From Prevotella sp. (GTDB lineage Bacteria > Bacteroidota > Bacteroidia > Bacteroidales > Bacteroidaceae), in contig JAJWLX010000007.1 of NCBI GenBank assembly GCA_021636625.1, forward strand, positions 36,377-100,376: 64,000 bases of DNA, given 5' to 3'. Below, piece after piece: positions 54,073-62,154 of this stretch. The translations under genes were made by a program, and so were the position numbers. Numbering within the stretch: the first letter of the stretch is position 1; each line of letters opens with the position of its first letter. Under the pieces are notes generated by a model. It worked only from the letters and a program-made list of their open reading frames with translations. It was not told the origin of the DNA and searched no databases.

Positions 54073-56718
54073 ATGAACAGAAAAAAAATATGGGGCGTAG
54101 TTTTGATGAGTGGGCTTTTCGCTCTTCCGTTGAGCGCCCGCGAACATCAGTCTTTTGACAGAGACTGGCTTTTCGTTTTGACTGATAGTGCCGGTATGCA
54201 GAATTCGGAGTATTCCGACGGGCATTGGCGCCGCCTGAATCTCCCTCACGACTGGGCGATAGAGGGCGATTTCTCTCCATCGAATCCTTCGGGAGCCAGC
54301 GGTGGAGCGCTGCCGGGCGGCATCGGATGGTATCGCAAGCACTTCTCTCTTTCGCCAGACGCGAAGTACGACCGCTTCACCATCACCTTCGATGGCGTGT
54401 ATATGAACTCCACCGTCTATATCAACGGGCACAGGCTCGGCACCCGTCCCTACGGCTACAGCACCTTCGAGTACGATCTTACACCTTATATATATAAGAA
54501 GGGTGACAACGTCATCGCCGTGAAGGTGGATAACAGCGACCAGCCCAACAGCCGCTGGTATTCGGGCTGCGGCATCTACCGCCACGTCTGGCTTACCAAG
54601 ACCCTGAAGGAGGCATACATCCCGCAGTGGGGGCAGTATGTGGCTACCACGCCGAAGGGTGATGTCAAGGTAAAGGTGGATTTCCACGCCAGTGGCAGCA
54701 GGATGAAACTATCCATCCGCAATACCATCTACGATGCGGCTGGTAAGGTGGTGGCAAGAAGCCAGGGCAACCAGATCCAGAAGCTCAAGGTAAGGAAACC
54801 TCATCTCTGGTCTATTGGCAAGGGCTATCTCTATACCGTGAAGAGCGAACTGGTGGTGAATGGCAAGGTGGTGGATACCGCCACTACGCAGACCGCCTTC
54901 CGTGATGTGAGGTTTGATGCCCGGAAGGGTTTCTTTCTCAATGGCGAGAATATGAAGATCAATGGCGTGTGCGAGCATCACGATTTCGGATGTCTTGGTG
55001 CCGCCCTCAACGAGGATGCGCTTCATCGCAAGCTCACCATCCTCAGGGATATGGGTGTGAATGCCATCCGAAGCAGTCATAATCCTCCGGCTCCCGAACT
55101 CCTGAATATGTGTGATTCCATGGGAATCATGGTGATGGACGAGAGCTTTGACATGTGGCGCCGCAAGAAATCGAATGGCGATTATGCCCGTTTCTTCGAT
55201 GAATGGCACCAGCGTGATCTCTCTGATCTGGTGAAGCGCGACAGGAATCATCCTTGCATCATCATGTGGAGCATCGGCAACGAGGTGCTCGAACAGTGGT
55301 CGGATGCCGCTGCCGATACCTTGAGTCTGGAGCAGGCGAATCTCATCCTGAACGCGGGGCATGATGCTTCTACTCTGGCACATGGCGATGAGCTGAGCGT
55401 GAACTCTCTTCTCACCCGTCATCTGGCTGATATCGTGAAGAAGTATGATCCGTGGGGCGCCCGTCCGGTAACAGCCGGATGCAACGAGCCTGATCCTAAG
55501 AATCATCTCTTCAAGAGCGGTGCCATCGATGTCATCGGATTCAATTATCATCATCAGTGGGCGAAGGATGTTCCTAGAAACTTCCCGGACAAGCCGTTCA
55601 TCTTCTCCGAGAGTGTTTCGGCTCTCCAGACGCGCGGTTATTACCGGATGCCGAGCGACAGCATCTATACGGCTCCGGTGGAGTGGTGGCTGCCATATAC
55701 CGATCCATCCTTCAAGTGTTCGGCGTATGACAATATGCATGCCTCCTGGAGCAGTACGCACGAGGAGACCTGGGATGTGGTGAAGCACAATGATTTCGTG
55801 GGCGGACAGTTTATCTGGACTGGTTTCGACTATATCGGCGAACCGACTCCTTATGCCTATCCGGCACGCAGCAGTTATTTTGGCATCATCGACCTGGCTG
55901 GTCTTCCTAAGGACAGCTATTATATGTATCAGAGTGAGTGGACGAAGAAGCCTGTTCTTCATCTCTTCCCTCACTGGAACTGGCTTCCGGGTCAGCAGAT
56001 AGATATGTGGTGCTATTACAACCAGGCTGATGAAGTAGAGCTGTTCATCAATGGCAAGAGCCAGGGCATCCGGAAGAAGAAGGTACATGGAGAGGAAAAT
56101 GGTGCCGCAGCCAATGCCGTTTCAGTAAATGCTGGCGTCAATGCTGGCGCCTTTGATCGCAGCACAGAGTACCACGTGATGTGGCGAGTAACTTTCGAGC
56201 CGGGCGAAGTAAAGGTCGTAGCGAGAAAGCAGGGCAGGGAGATTTCATCCCAGACCATCAAGACAGCCGGTCCTCCTCATCACCTCGTCTTGAAGAAGAC
56301 CTATCAGAACACCCTTGCGTCCGCTGTCCAAACCCCGTCAGGCGTTCCTGCGGATTTGCAATCGTGCACTCCAACCCCGTCAGGCGTTCCTGCGGATTTG
56401 CAATCCGCAGTCAAAAAAGGTTCGACCTCTCTCCCTGGGGATTTGCAATCCCCAACATCCCCATCCTCCCCTACAACCTTCGTAGAAGTAAATGTAGTAG
56501 ATAAGGATGGCAACCTCTGTCCGAATGCCGAGAACGAGATTTATTTCTCTTCCACCGCCGAGATTCTGGGCACAGATAACGGTAATCAAACCTCCCTGGA
56601 GCGTTTTACCGATCCAAAGAGAAAGGCATTCTTCGGCAAGTGCATCATCGTCTTGCGAGGTCACGGTACGCTCCGTGCCGAATCCATAGACTTGCAACAA
56701 GCTACTATCAAATTATAA
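54073..56718 (+). CDS. GH2 beta-glycosidase (beta-galactosidase-like), exported, with repeat-derived insert
   Basis: About 881 residues from ATG 54073 (MNRKKIWGVVLMSGLFALPL), a signal peptide. The order is a GH2 sugar-binding domain, an Ig-like domain, a TIM barrel with acid/base E404 in IIMWSIGNE and probable nucleophile E513 in FIFSESVSA, then DUF4982 (PVLHLFPHWNWLPGQQIDMW). Most members are beta-galactosidases. Near the C-terminus two PSGVPADLQS peptides and a related LPGDLQSP interrupt the fold; they are encoded by an intergenic-type DNA repeat that has entered the gene in frame. Second enzyme of the LacI-GH31-GH2 unit. Confidence 0.92.
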   Translation: MNRKKIWGVVLMSGLFALPLSAREHQSFDRDWLFVLTDSAGMQNSEYSDGHWRRLNLPHDWAIEGDFSPSNPSGASGGALPGGIGWYRKHFSLSPDAKYDRFTITFDGVYMNSTVYINGHRLGTRPYGYSTFEYDLTPYIYKKGDNVIAVKVDNSDQPNSRWYSGCGIYRHVWLTKTLKEAYIPQWGQYVATTPKGDVKVKVDFHASGSRMKLSIRNTIYDAAGKVVARSQGNQIQKLKVRKPHLWSIGKGYLYTVKSELVVNGKVVDTATTQTAFRDVRFDARKGFFLNGENMKINGVCEHHDFGCLGAALNEDALHRKLTILRDMGVNAIRSSHNPPAPELLNMCDSMGIMVMDESFDMWRRKKSNGDYARFFDEWHQRDLSDLVKRDRNHPCIIMWSIGNEVLEQWSDAAADTLSLEQANLILNAGHDASTLAHGDELSVNSLLTRHLADIVKKYDPWGARPVTAGCNEPDPKNHLFKSGAIDVIGFNYHHQWAKDVPRNFPDKPFIFSESVSALQTRGYYRMPSDSIYTAPVEWWLPYTDPSFKCSAYDNMHASWSSTHEETWDVVKHNDFVGGQFIWTGFDYIGEPTPYAYPARSSYFGIIDLAGLPKDSYYMYQSEWTKKPVLHLFPHWNWLPGQQIDMWCYYNQADEVELFINGKSQGIRKKKVHGEENGAAANAVSVNAGVNAGAFDRSTEYHVMWRVTFEPGEVKVVARKQGREISSQTIKTAGPPHHLVLKKTYQNTLASAVQTPSGVPADLQSCTPTPSGVPADLQSAVKKGSTSLPGDLQSPTSPSSPTTFVEVNVVDKDGNLCPNAENEIYFSSTAEILGTDNGNQTSLERFTDPKRKAFFGKCIIVLRGHGTLRAESIDLQQATIKL
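56325..56462 (+). repeat. Dispersed repeat inserted in frame in the GH2 gene
   Basis: Two copies of CCCCGTCAGGCGTTCCTGCG followed by GATTTGCAATC, about 49 bases apart, then CCTGGGGATTTGCAATCCCC. TGCGGATTTGCAATCCGCA and GGGGATTTGCAATCCCC are near-palindromes of the kind found between genes. The reading frame stays open across the 138 bases, giving a Pro/Ser/Thr-rich linker. Confidence 0.85.
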
Positions 56719-56728
56719 AAACAAAAAA

Positions 56729-56824
56729 AGCATGACAAAGTCATTTCGACTTTGGCATGCTCATTTATATATGGGGGCATCTTTGTTTCTTTGATAGAGA
56801 CAGGGGTGCCCCTATCTTTTTTTT
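56729..56824 (+). terminator. Terminators after the GH2 gene
   Basis: Two successive hairpins. The first is AGCATG.CAAAGTC/GACTTTGGCATGCT (56729-56761, one mismatch). The second pairs GGGGCA (56774-56779) with TGCCCC (56807-56812) and is followed by eight T (56817-56824). Together they isolate the GH genes from the invertible promoter. Confidence 0.75.
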
Positions 56825-57003
56825 ATAAACATCAAAAATATACGTATGATGGTAAGAAGCCAGACTTTTCTGGGCAACTTATCTCCGCTCCATCAAAAAG
56901 CTCAGAGGTGGATGATGTCAACACTAAAATACTGGCAGCCTTATAAGCCTTAAAAGTGAATAAAAAGAGGGAACTCGAAAAATGAACCAAAATGAACCAA
57001 TTA
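56825..57003. other. Gap before the invertible segment, no supported gene
   Basis: A frame covering 56752-56946 encodes YKHQKYTYDGKKPDFSGQLI and ends KILAAL, but it starts inside the terminator hairpins and has no promoter. It may be a decayed gene end. If the invertible promoter were flipped, transcription would run leftward through this gap toward the 3' end of GH2. AATGAACCAA occurs twice in tandem at 56981-57000. Confidence 0.5.
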
Positions 57004-57208
57004 TTCTGAATCTCTATATAAGAGACACAGAAAAGTTGAAAACACTCGCTCTATCAGTAACTTATCAGATTGTCGTCATAATAATAACTGAAAAATTGTA
57101 GAATTCCGTAGAATAACATTAATTTTTTAACACGCATAATTTGCTAGTTTCCAACTTTTTTCGTATTTTTGCAACGAGATTCTGTGTCTCTTATATAGAG
57201 ATTCAGAA
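57004..57208. promoter_or_regulatory. Invertible promoter segment flanked by perfect 29-bp inverted repeats
   Basis: The 29 bases at 57004-57032 (beginning TTCTGAATCTCTATATAAGA) recur as an exact reverse complement at 57180-57208 (beginning TTCTGTGTCTCTTATATAGA). The 147 bases between contain one strong promoter reading rightward: TTTG (57140-57143), 20 bases, TATTTTTG (57164-57171). This is the arrangement of Bacteroides capsule promoters, which site-specific recombinases flip between ON and OFF. In this sequence the promoter faces upxY, so the orientation is ON. Transcription should start at about 57178, at the edge of the right repeat. No recombinase gene is in the window. Confidence 0.9.
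57140..57171 (+). promoter_or_regulatory. Promoter inside the invertible segment
   Basis: TTTG, 20 bases, TATTTTTG, followed by GCAAC. A near-ideal TTTG/TAnnTTTG pair. I see no comparable promoter reading left inside the segment. Confidence 0.85.
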
Positions 57209-57435
57209 GAACGGGAATGATTTAGGGAAGGGTTTTGAAGACAAAGGAATCGGATAGCTAATCATTCCAAGGGTTGCAGACTATCACGCTCTTGGGTCAG
57301 GAGTACGTTTGTGATTAGAGGTTTCCGTTATTGGAAATAGACTAACCAACCCTTTCTTGCCAAGTGTTTTGAACCATGAATTCACGATACGGGGGAATGA
57401 GAATTATATTCTGACCAAAATAAAAAAAATGAACA
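57209..57435 (+). promoter_or_regulatory. Long 5' leader of upxY with competing stems
   Basis: About 227 untranslated bases lie between the right inverted repeat and the ATG. AAGGGTT occurs at 57228-57234 and again at 57269-57275; both could pair with the single AACCCTT at 57348-57354. A small hairpin TTTCC/GGAAA lies at 57322-57337. UpxY-type proteins act on such leaders to prevent early termination of their own operon, so this is the expected place for that control. The alternative pairing is inference. Confidence 0.55.
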
Positions 57436-57981
57436 ATGCAACAATTAGATAATGAGAAGAATTGGTACGCATTCAAAATATTTTTTGGGAAAGGAAAGCC
57501 TATCAAGACTTATTTCGTATCCAAAGAGATAGAACACATTTATGATGTAAAACAGGAATATTGGGATAAGAATAAGAAAAAGACATTGATGAAGGAAGTT
57601 CCAATTATGCCATCTCTCATCCTTTTTCGTTCTACGAGAATAGAAGCTGAAGAGATGGAGCGTATGTTCCTCAATAAAGTGATGCTCTATCGTGACAAAA
57701 ATTCTGAGAACCTGAAAGAACCTTCTAAAATTTCAGAACGCGAAGTGAAAATCTTCAATATTGTCGCAACTTCTGGTGTTGAAGGACTTGATTTTTACGA
57801 TGAGTATAATCCGAAATTTACCAAAGGCGATAAGTTCAGAGTCATTGAAGGTCCTTTGAAGGGAGCGGAAGGTTATGTCGTTCGCATCAAAAAAGATCAT
57901 AAACTTTATGTGAGTATCAAGGGGTTGTGTGCTGTTACAACAGGATATATCCCCAAAGCTTTCTTGCAGAAAATAGAATAG
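57436..57981 (+). CDS. UpxY-family transcription antiterminator (NusG-like)
   Basis: A 181-residue protein. The N-terminal NGN-like domain starts NEKNWYAFKIFFGKGKPIKT, with KEVPIMPSLILFRSTRIEAE in the middle; a KOW domain follows at about 131-160 (KGDKFRVIEGPLKGAEGYVV). UpxY proteins bind RNA polymerase at the start of their own polysaccharide operon and let it read through the leader. Usually upxY is followed by upxZ and 10-20 polysaccharide genes; here only a small gene and a dehydratase follow. It is controlled by the invertible promoter. Confidence 0.9.
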   Translation: MQQLDNEKNWYAFKIFFGKGKPIKTYFVSKEIEHIYDVKQEYWDKNKKKTLMKEVPIMPSLILFRSTRIEAEEMERMFLNKVMLYRDKNSENLKEPSKISEREVKIFNIVATSGVEGLDFYDEYNPKFTKGDKFRVIEGPLKGAEGYVVRIKKDHKLYVSIKGLCAVTTGYIPKAFLQKIE

Positions 57982-57986
57982 AGTAT

Positions 57987-58244
57987 ATGGAAATGTTTGA
58001 TCTTAAGCAAGTGATACTGACGAAGGAATGCACCTCGCCAGTCACTCAGTATCTGTTGGAAATTACAACTACGGATAGTACCGATGGCTTCCCGAAAGTC
58101 TTTCGCTATACGGATTTGTGCCATCCTGACCTTTCCTCTATGAGCCTTTGGATTCAGGATCAGGTGCATACCTTAGAACAGGAGCACGCCAAGCGTGTCA
58201 TCTTGACACTAGGTGATGAGATTACCTTAAAGGTTGAGAAATAA
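57987..58244 (+). CDS. Small conserved protein in the upxY operon (85 aa)
   Basis: ATG 57987, 5 bases after the upxY stop; an upstream GTG frame overlapping upxY is rejected. Sequence starts MEMFDLKQVILTKECTSPVT and ends RVILTLGDEITLKVEK. Predicted soluble alpha/beta. It sits where upxZ would be but is half the usual length, and I see no firm similarity to UpxZ. Unknown function. Confidence 0.62.
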   Translation: MEMFDLKQVILTKECTSPVTQYLLEITTTDSTDGFPKVFRYTDLCHPDLSSMSLWIQDQVHTLEQEHAKRVILTLGDEITLKVEK

Positions 58245-58275
58245 TTATTCTTCCAAGTAATTAATATGCAAATTT

Positions 58276-60258
58276 ATGAGAGATAAAAATGCCCAGGATG
58301 GCTCAAACAAAAAGCCGTCTGAAGGAATCTATTATAAGATCAAAGTATCCCTTTTTGCCAACAAGCTGACGAATTGGTATTTTTCCCAGACGACCCTGCC
58401 ATATTGGTGCATCCTGGCACTCGATAGCATCGCTGTAGTTGTTGCCGGAATGATAGCTACCTACATCGCAGAGGGCGGAGAAGCATTGACGGGCCATTTT
58501 TGGAACTACGTCCTTACTTACGTCTGCACCCTTCCACTCTTTGTCGTGGGTATGCGGATCTTCCATACCTATTCCGGCATCATGCGCTATTCATCGTTTG
58601 TTGATCTCATGCGCATTTCCGGAGCATTGGTTCTGGGCTTTATACTCAATAGCCTCCTCTTGACTTTATTGCCAGACGGACTTCTCTGCAAAGTATCTGC
58701 AGAGGCAATCATCGTGATGCTCTTCATCTCGATGTGTATGATGTGGACGATGCGAATCATCGTCAAGTACATGTACGATTCCACCTTCTCTGCCGATATC
58801 CGTACTCCGGTATTCATTCTCGGTGTAAGTGAAGGCGGTATCTCCCTGGCAAAGTCCATGCGCAATGAGCATCCGTCCCAGTATATCCTCAAGGGTTTCA
58901 CCACCACGGAAGAGAATATGATAGGCAAGTACCTCCTGGGTTGTGAGGTTTTCGCATACGATGAGAAGCTGCTGTCCGTCATGGACAAGATGAACATCAA
59001 GACTCTCTTTGTCAGTCCGATGGTAACCGACAAGTTCCTGGAGATGCAGGATATGATCGACAAGCTTACCGCTGCCGGCATCAAGATTATGATGATGCCG
59101 AAGGCACAGTGGTGGGACGGCAAGTCAAACCTCCGCCACCAGATGATGCGTGAGGTGGATATCGAAGATCTTCTGCCACGTGATAAGATAGAAGTAGATA
59201 TGGATGCCATCGGCAAGCTCCTCAGCGGCCGCACCATCCTGATTACGGGAGCAGCCGGAAGTATCGGTTCCGAGATGGTGAAGCAGATAGCCATCTACAA
59301 GCCAGCCCGTCTGGTCTTGGTAGATGAGGCTGAGACCCCGATGCACGATGTCCGCCTCTTTATGAACAAGAACTATCCTGAGATACCTTGCGAGACCATC
59401 GTCACCAGCATCACCAATGCCACCCGTATGGAGCGCATCTTCTCAGCCGACCGTCCCGACTATGTATTCCATGCCGCTGCTTACAAGCATGTGCCGATGA
59501 TGGAGGACAATCCAGCCGAGGCAGTACAGAATAATATATATGGTACGCGCGTGATAGCCGACATGGCAGTGAAGTACGGCACGAAGAAGTTCGTGATGAT
59601 CTCAACGGACAAGGCAGTAAACCCAACCAACGTGATGGGTTGCAGCAAGCGAATCTGCGAGATCTACTGTCAGTCGTTGAACAAGGCGATAGTAGATGGC
59701 AAGGTCAAGGGTGTCACCCAGTTTGTCACCACCCGTTTTGGTAATGTCTTGGGCAGCAACGGTTCAGTTATTCCAATCTTCAAGAAGCAGATAGCGACGG
59801 GCGGTCCAATCACCGTCACCCATCCCGACATCATCCGTTTCTTCATGCTTATCCCGGAAGCCTGCAAGCTGGTATTGGAGGCAGGCACAATGGGTAAGGG
59901 CGGCGAGATCTTCGTCTTCGACATGGGCAAGCCAGTCCGCATCGCCGACCTGGCAAAGCGCATGATAGCCCTCTCGGGAGTAGATGGCATCGACATCAAA
60001 TACGTAGGATTGCGTGATGGCGAGAAACTCTATGAGGAAGTGCTGAATGACAAGGAAGCCACCGTCCCAACCCATCATCCAAAGATTATGGTAGCGAAGG
60101 TTCGTGAGTATCCATACGAGTTAGCCCTGAAGAACGAGCAGTCTCTCTACGACCTCTCCTTCACCTACGACGACATGGCAATCGTAAAGAAGATGAAGGA
60201 AATCGTCCCAGAGTACAAGAGCCAGCACTCGAAGTACTCCCAGCTGGATGCGCAGTAA
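58276..60258 (+). CDS. CapD/FlaA1-type UDP-sugar 4,6-dehydratase (PglF-like)
   Basis: A 660-residue membrane enzyme. Four helices at about 46-66, 78-98, 112-133 and 143-163 anchor it. A nucleotide-binding domain (VFILGVSEGGISLAKSM) follows, then a short-chain dehydrogenase domain with TGAAGSIGS (324-332), FHAAAYKHVPMMEDNP and MISTDKAVNPTNVMGCSKR. Such enzymes turn UDP-GlcNAc into UDP-4-keto-6-deoxy-GlcNAc, the first step to bacillosamine- or QuiNAc-type sugars. The aminotransferase at 17,489 is a plausible next enzyme. Last complete gene of the upxY transcript visible here. Confidence 0.92.
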   Translation: MRDKNAQDGSNKKPSEGIYYKIKVSLFANKLTNWYFSQTTLPYWCILALDSIAVVVAGMIATYIAEGGEALTGHFWNYVLTYVCTLPLFVVGMRIFHTYSGIMRYSSFVDLMRISGALVLGFILNSLLLTLLPDGLLCKVSAEAIIVMLFISMCMMWTMRIIVKYMYDSTFSADIRTPVFILGVSEGGISLAKSMRNEHPSQYILKGFTTTEENMIGKYLLGCEVFAYDEKLLSVMDKMNIKTLFVSPMVTDKFLEMQDMIDKLTAAGIKIMMMPKAQWWDGKSNLRHQMMREVDIEDLLPRDKIEVDMDAIGKLLSGRTILITGAAGSIGSEMVKQIAIYKPARLVLVDEAETPMHDVRLFMNKNYPEIPCETIVTSITNATRMERIFSADRPDYVFHAAAYKHVPMMEDNPAEAVQNNIYGTRVIADMAVKYGTKKFVMISTDKAVNPTNVMGCSKRICEIYCQSLNKAIVDGKVKGVTQFVTTRFGNVLGSNGSVIPIFKKQIATGGPITVTHPDIIRFFMLIPEACKLVLEAGTMGKGGEIFVFDMGKPVRIADLAKRMIALSGVDGIDIKYVGLRDGEKLYEEVLNDKEATVPTHHPKIMVAKVREYPYELALKNEQSLYDLSFTYDDMAIVKKMKEIVPEYKSQHSKYSQLDAQ

Positions 60259-60308
60259 AAAACTGTGTTAATCCGTGGGACATTAAACCCAGACCGAGCA
60301 GGTCAAAG

Positions 60309-60340
60309 AATCTGTGTAAATCTGTGAAATCTGTGGGACA
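60309..60340 (+). repeat. AATCTGTGAAATCTGTGGGA repeat, first module copy
   Basis: Three AATCTGTG units in 30 bases, ending in GTGGGACA. It belongs to the same family as the hairpin at 53973-54054 and the copy at 63609-63627. It precedes the duplicated promoter module. Confidence 0.8.
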
Positions 60341-60344
60341 TTAG

Positions 60345-60403
60345 GGCATGAAGCAAAAACTCCTCCCAAAATTTGGTGGTTTCAGAGAAAACCCTTATCT
60401 TTG
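60345..60403 (+). promoter_or_regulatory. Duplicated promoter module, copy 1
   Basis: GCATGAAGCAAAAACTCC, then TTTG (60372-60375), 20 bases, TATCTTTG (60396-60403). About 85-90 percent alike, by eye, to 63633-63690. It drives the antitoxin-like gene at 60426; the frame opening at 60348 covers this promoter and is not the real start. Confidence 0.82.
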
Positions 60404-60425
60404 CTGCGAATTAAATATAGAAGTT

Positions 60426-60665
60426 ATGGCACAGTTAACATTACAGGTAGATAGTCCATCTTTGTTGGAGCAATTAAAGAATGTCCTCTCTCTTATGAGA
60501 GGCGTTAAAATAGTTTCAGACACCCCTGTTTCAAGGAGTGCTGCTTTGGAAGATGTTCCAAACGCAGAAACTTTGGCTGCAATGAAAGAGGCAGAGAGTG
60601 GTCATGATGCGGGAGTAGTTCGAGTAGATAGCTTAGAAAGTTTCATGGCATCAATGGAGGAATAG
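60426..60665 (+). CDS. Type II antitoxin-like protein
   Basis: 79 residues from ATG 60426 (MAQLTLQVDSPSLLEQLKNV); it continues MRGVKIVSD and ends VVRVDSLESFMASMEE. Length, acidic C-terminus and the toxin fragment 5 bases downstream fit an antitoxin of a YafQ/RelE-type pair. The ribbon-helix-helix character is not strong, so the DNA-binding fold is unsure. The toxin has decayed, leaving an orphan antitoxin. Confidence 0.65.
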   Translation: MAQLTLQVDSPSLLEQLKNVLSLMRGVKIVSDTPVSRSAALEDVPNAETLAAMKEAESGHDAGVVRVDSLESFMASMEE

Positions 60666-60670
60666 GGTTT

Positions 60671-60809
60671 ATGAAAGAAATTCGAAAGACCTCGCAGTTC
60701 AAGAAAGATTATAAGCGTTTTGATTTGATTTGATAAGAACAATAACGCAATAGAATTAGTTCGTTTAGGTTCTCATTCTGAGCTTTTTGGGAAAGGTCGT
60801 AAAAGATAA
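60671..60809 (+). pseudogene. YafQ/RelE-type toxin remnant
   Basis: ATG 60671 opens MKEIRKTSQFKKDYKRFDLI and stops at 60731. A second piece in another frame reads NNAIELVRLGSHSELFGKGR and stops at 60807. These are the start and the end of a YafQ-like mRNA interferase (RLGSHSELF is the C-terminal signature). The 60-residue catalytic centre is deleted, so no toxin is made. Confidence 0.8.
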
Positions 60810-60820
60810 ATATTAAGTTG

Positions 60821-60981
60821 TCCCTTCCCGCACAACCTGGCGAGGGCTTTGATGCCCCGCCAACCTTATAGCGTAGCGGTTCCGAGCACCGGAGGGCGGT
60901 TACATCCCTAATCCCTATGGTAGGGATTTAGGGCTTGGGTATAGGGTAAGGACCCTCCCGCTGGGGAGGGACAGGTGGGAC
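60821..60981 (+). repeat. GC-rich dispersed repeat, copy A3
   Basis: TCCCTTCCCGCACAACCTGG through GCTGGGGAGGGACAGGTGGG. It shares the core GCGTAGCGGTTCCGAGCACC and GGAGGGCGGTTACATCCC with A1, A2 and A4. The inner hairpin is CCCTAATCCCTA...TAGGGATTTAGGG, whereas A1/A2 have CCCTTGCCCTTT...AAAGGGCGAGGG (same strand sense): the sequence differs but the pairing is kept. Confidence 0.88.
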
Positions 60982-61021
60982 AAAAAAGATATTATGAATA
61001 ATCAGAGGTCTTCAGTATGGA

Positions 61022-61534
61022 TTATATACAGAAAACCTCCTTTGCCTCAAAGCACGGACATTCTTTGGGACTCGTCCCAGGCAAGTCCCGATGCCCGACG
61101 ATTTCAGCTTTCGGGAACAGCCTTTTCAAAACAACCAGCAGTTCCTTAATTCTCTCAAACTGCAGAGAATTCAAGGTATTGCAAGGCTTGCCTTGCTCAT
61201 CTAAACCACCCTCATAGCAGATGCCGATCGAGCATCTATTATACGGTCTGGCATGAGCCCCCACCTCCAGCAACATTCGGTGTTGCGTACAGGTACCATC
61301 CTTTCGGATATAGAAGTGGTAGCCGATATCATAGAAGCCTCGTGCCTTATGGTCACGTCTCATCTGTTCTACAGAATAGTCCTGGTTACAACGAGTAGCA
61401 CTGCAGTGCAGTACGAGAAATCTCACAGAGTCGGCAGACATCATGTGTTTGCCGTTCTCAACTCCGGCGAGGAGTGTACGCTCTGAGCGTACTTTCTCCC
61501 CACCGATGATCATAGGAAATGTTTCTTTAATCAT
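61022..61534 (-). CDS. N-acetylmuramoyl-L-alanine amidase (Amidase_2)
   Basis: A 170-residue frame. The domain starts at about residue 38 with VRFLVLHCSATR and includes YHFYIRKDGTCTQHR, GAHARPYNRCSIGICYEGG and IVGHRDLPGTSPKECPCF, containing the zinc His/Cys and catalytic residues. It cleaves the amide between MurNAc and L-Ala. ATG 61444 or 61441 (MMSADSVRFL) is an alternative and perhaps better start. Such phage-like amidase genes commonly accompany HU-like and DUF4248 genes beside Bacteroides capsule loci, as here. Confidence 0.9.
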   Translation of the reverse strand: MIKETFPMIIGGEKVRSERTLLAGVENGKHMMSADSVRFLVLHCSATRCNQDYSVEQMRRDHKARGFYDIGYHFYIRKDGTCTQHRMLLEVGAHARPYNRCSIGICYEGGLDEQGKPCNTLNSLQFERIKELLVVLKRLFPKAEIVGHRDLPGTSPKECPCFEAKEVFCI

Positions 61535-61581
61535 AGACTAATTTAACATTCAACATTAAGCATTACATTTGCACAGATGGC

Positions 61582-62154
61582 CTAGAGGTCAACATCTGAG
61601 CCTGCGCCATTCTCCGAACCGGTACCGCCTCCTGCGTTTTCACTGCCTCCAGTGTTCTCGCCGCCGGTGGTAGAAGAGTCCCCAGTAGTAGGCTTTTTGT
61701 CCTCCCCGGTAGTACCGCCAGTAGGCTTGTCCTTCTTCTCATCACCGTACTTGACGAGTTCGATGGATTCAGGAATCAGGTTGTAAACACGGCTGCCGTT
61801 CTTCAAAAGGTAGTACGAAGGTCGGAAGGCTGGAAGAATACTCTTCACGAGTTTGGCAGTCGCATCCTTCTCGTTCTCCACAGCCTTGCCTGTGAGGAAA
61901 CGGAGATAGAGCTTACCGAAGCCGAATAACTCGATGTCGTAACCCTTCTTCAGGTTCTCCTTCACGTAGTAGGTATAGCGGTCGAGTACCGCCATCACAT
62001 CTGCTGGAGTAGCAGTTGACTCCATTGCGATTTGGTTCGCAATATCCTTGGTAGTCAATGTTCCGTAACTGTAAGGGCGAACGCTATAGACGGTCTTACC
62101 CTTTTTAGGACCCATGTTCATGGTCTTCTTGGAAACTTTGTAACTCTTACTCAT
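61582..62154 (-). CDS. HU-like DNA-binding protein with Gly/Thr/Ser-rich tail
   Basis: 190 residues. Residues 1-125 form an HU/IHF-like domain of the Bacteroidota type (YSYGTLTTKDIANQIAMEST, then GYDIELFGFGKLYLRFLTGK). From about 137 the chain becomes a low-complexity tail rich in Gly, Thr, Ser and acidic residues (TGGENTGGSENAGGGTGSEN). Genes of this group lie next to capsule loci, but their role is not established. Forty-seven bases separate it from the amidase downstream. Confidence 0.88.
   Translation of the reverse strand: MSKSYKVSKKTMNMGPKKGKTVYSVRPYSYGTLTTKDIANQIAMESTATPADVMAVLDRYTYYVKENLKKGYDIELFGFGKLYLRFLTGKAVENEKDATAKLVKSILPAFRPSYYLLKNGSRVYNLIPESIELVKYGDEKKDKPTGGTTGEDKKPTTGDSSTTGGENTGGSENAGGGTGSENGAGSDVDL

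Noticed and set aside
56752..56946. 64-codon + strand gene
   Set aside because: It starts inside terminator hairpins and has no promoter or recognisable domain; possibly the end of a decayed gene.
57927..57986. Upstream GTG start for the 85-aa gene
   Set aside because: It would overlap upxY by 55 bases, while ATG 57987 gives a clean start just after the upxY stop.
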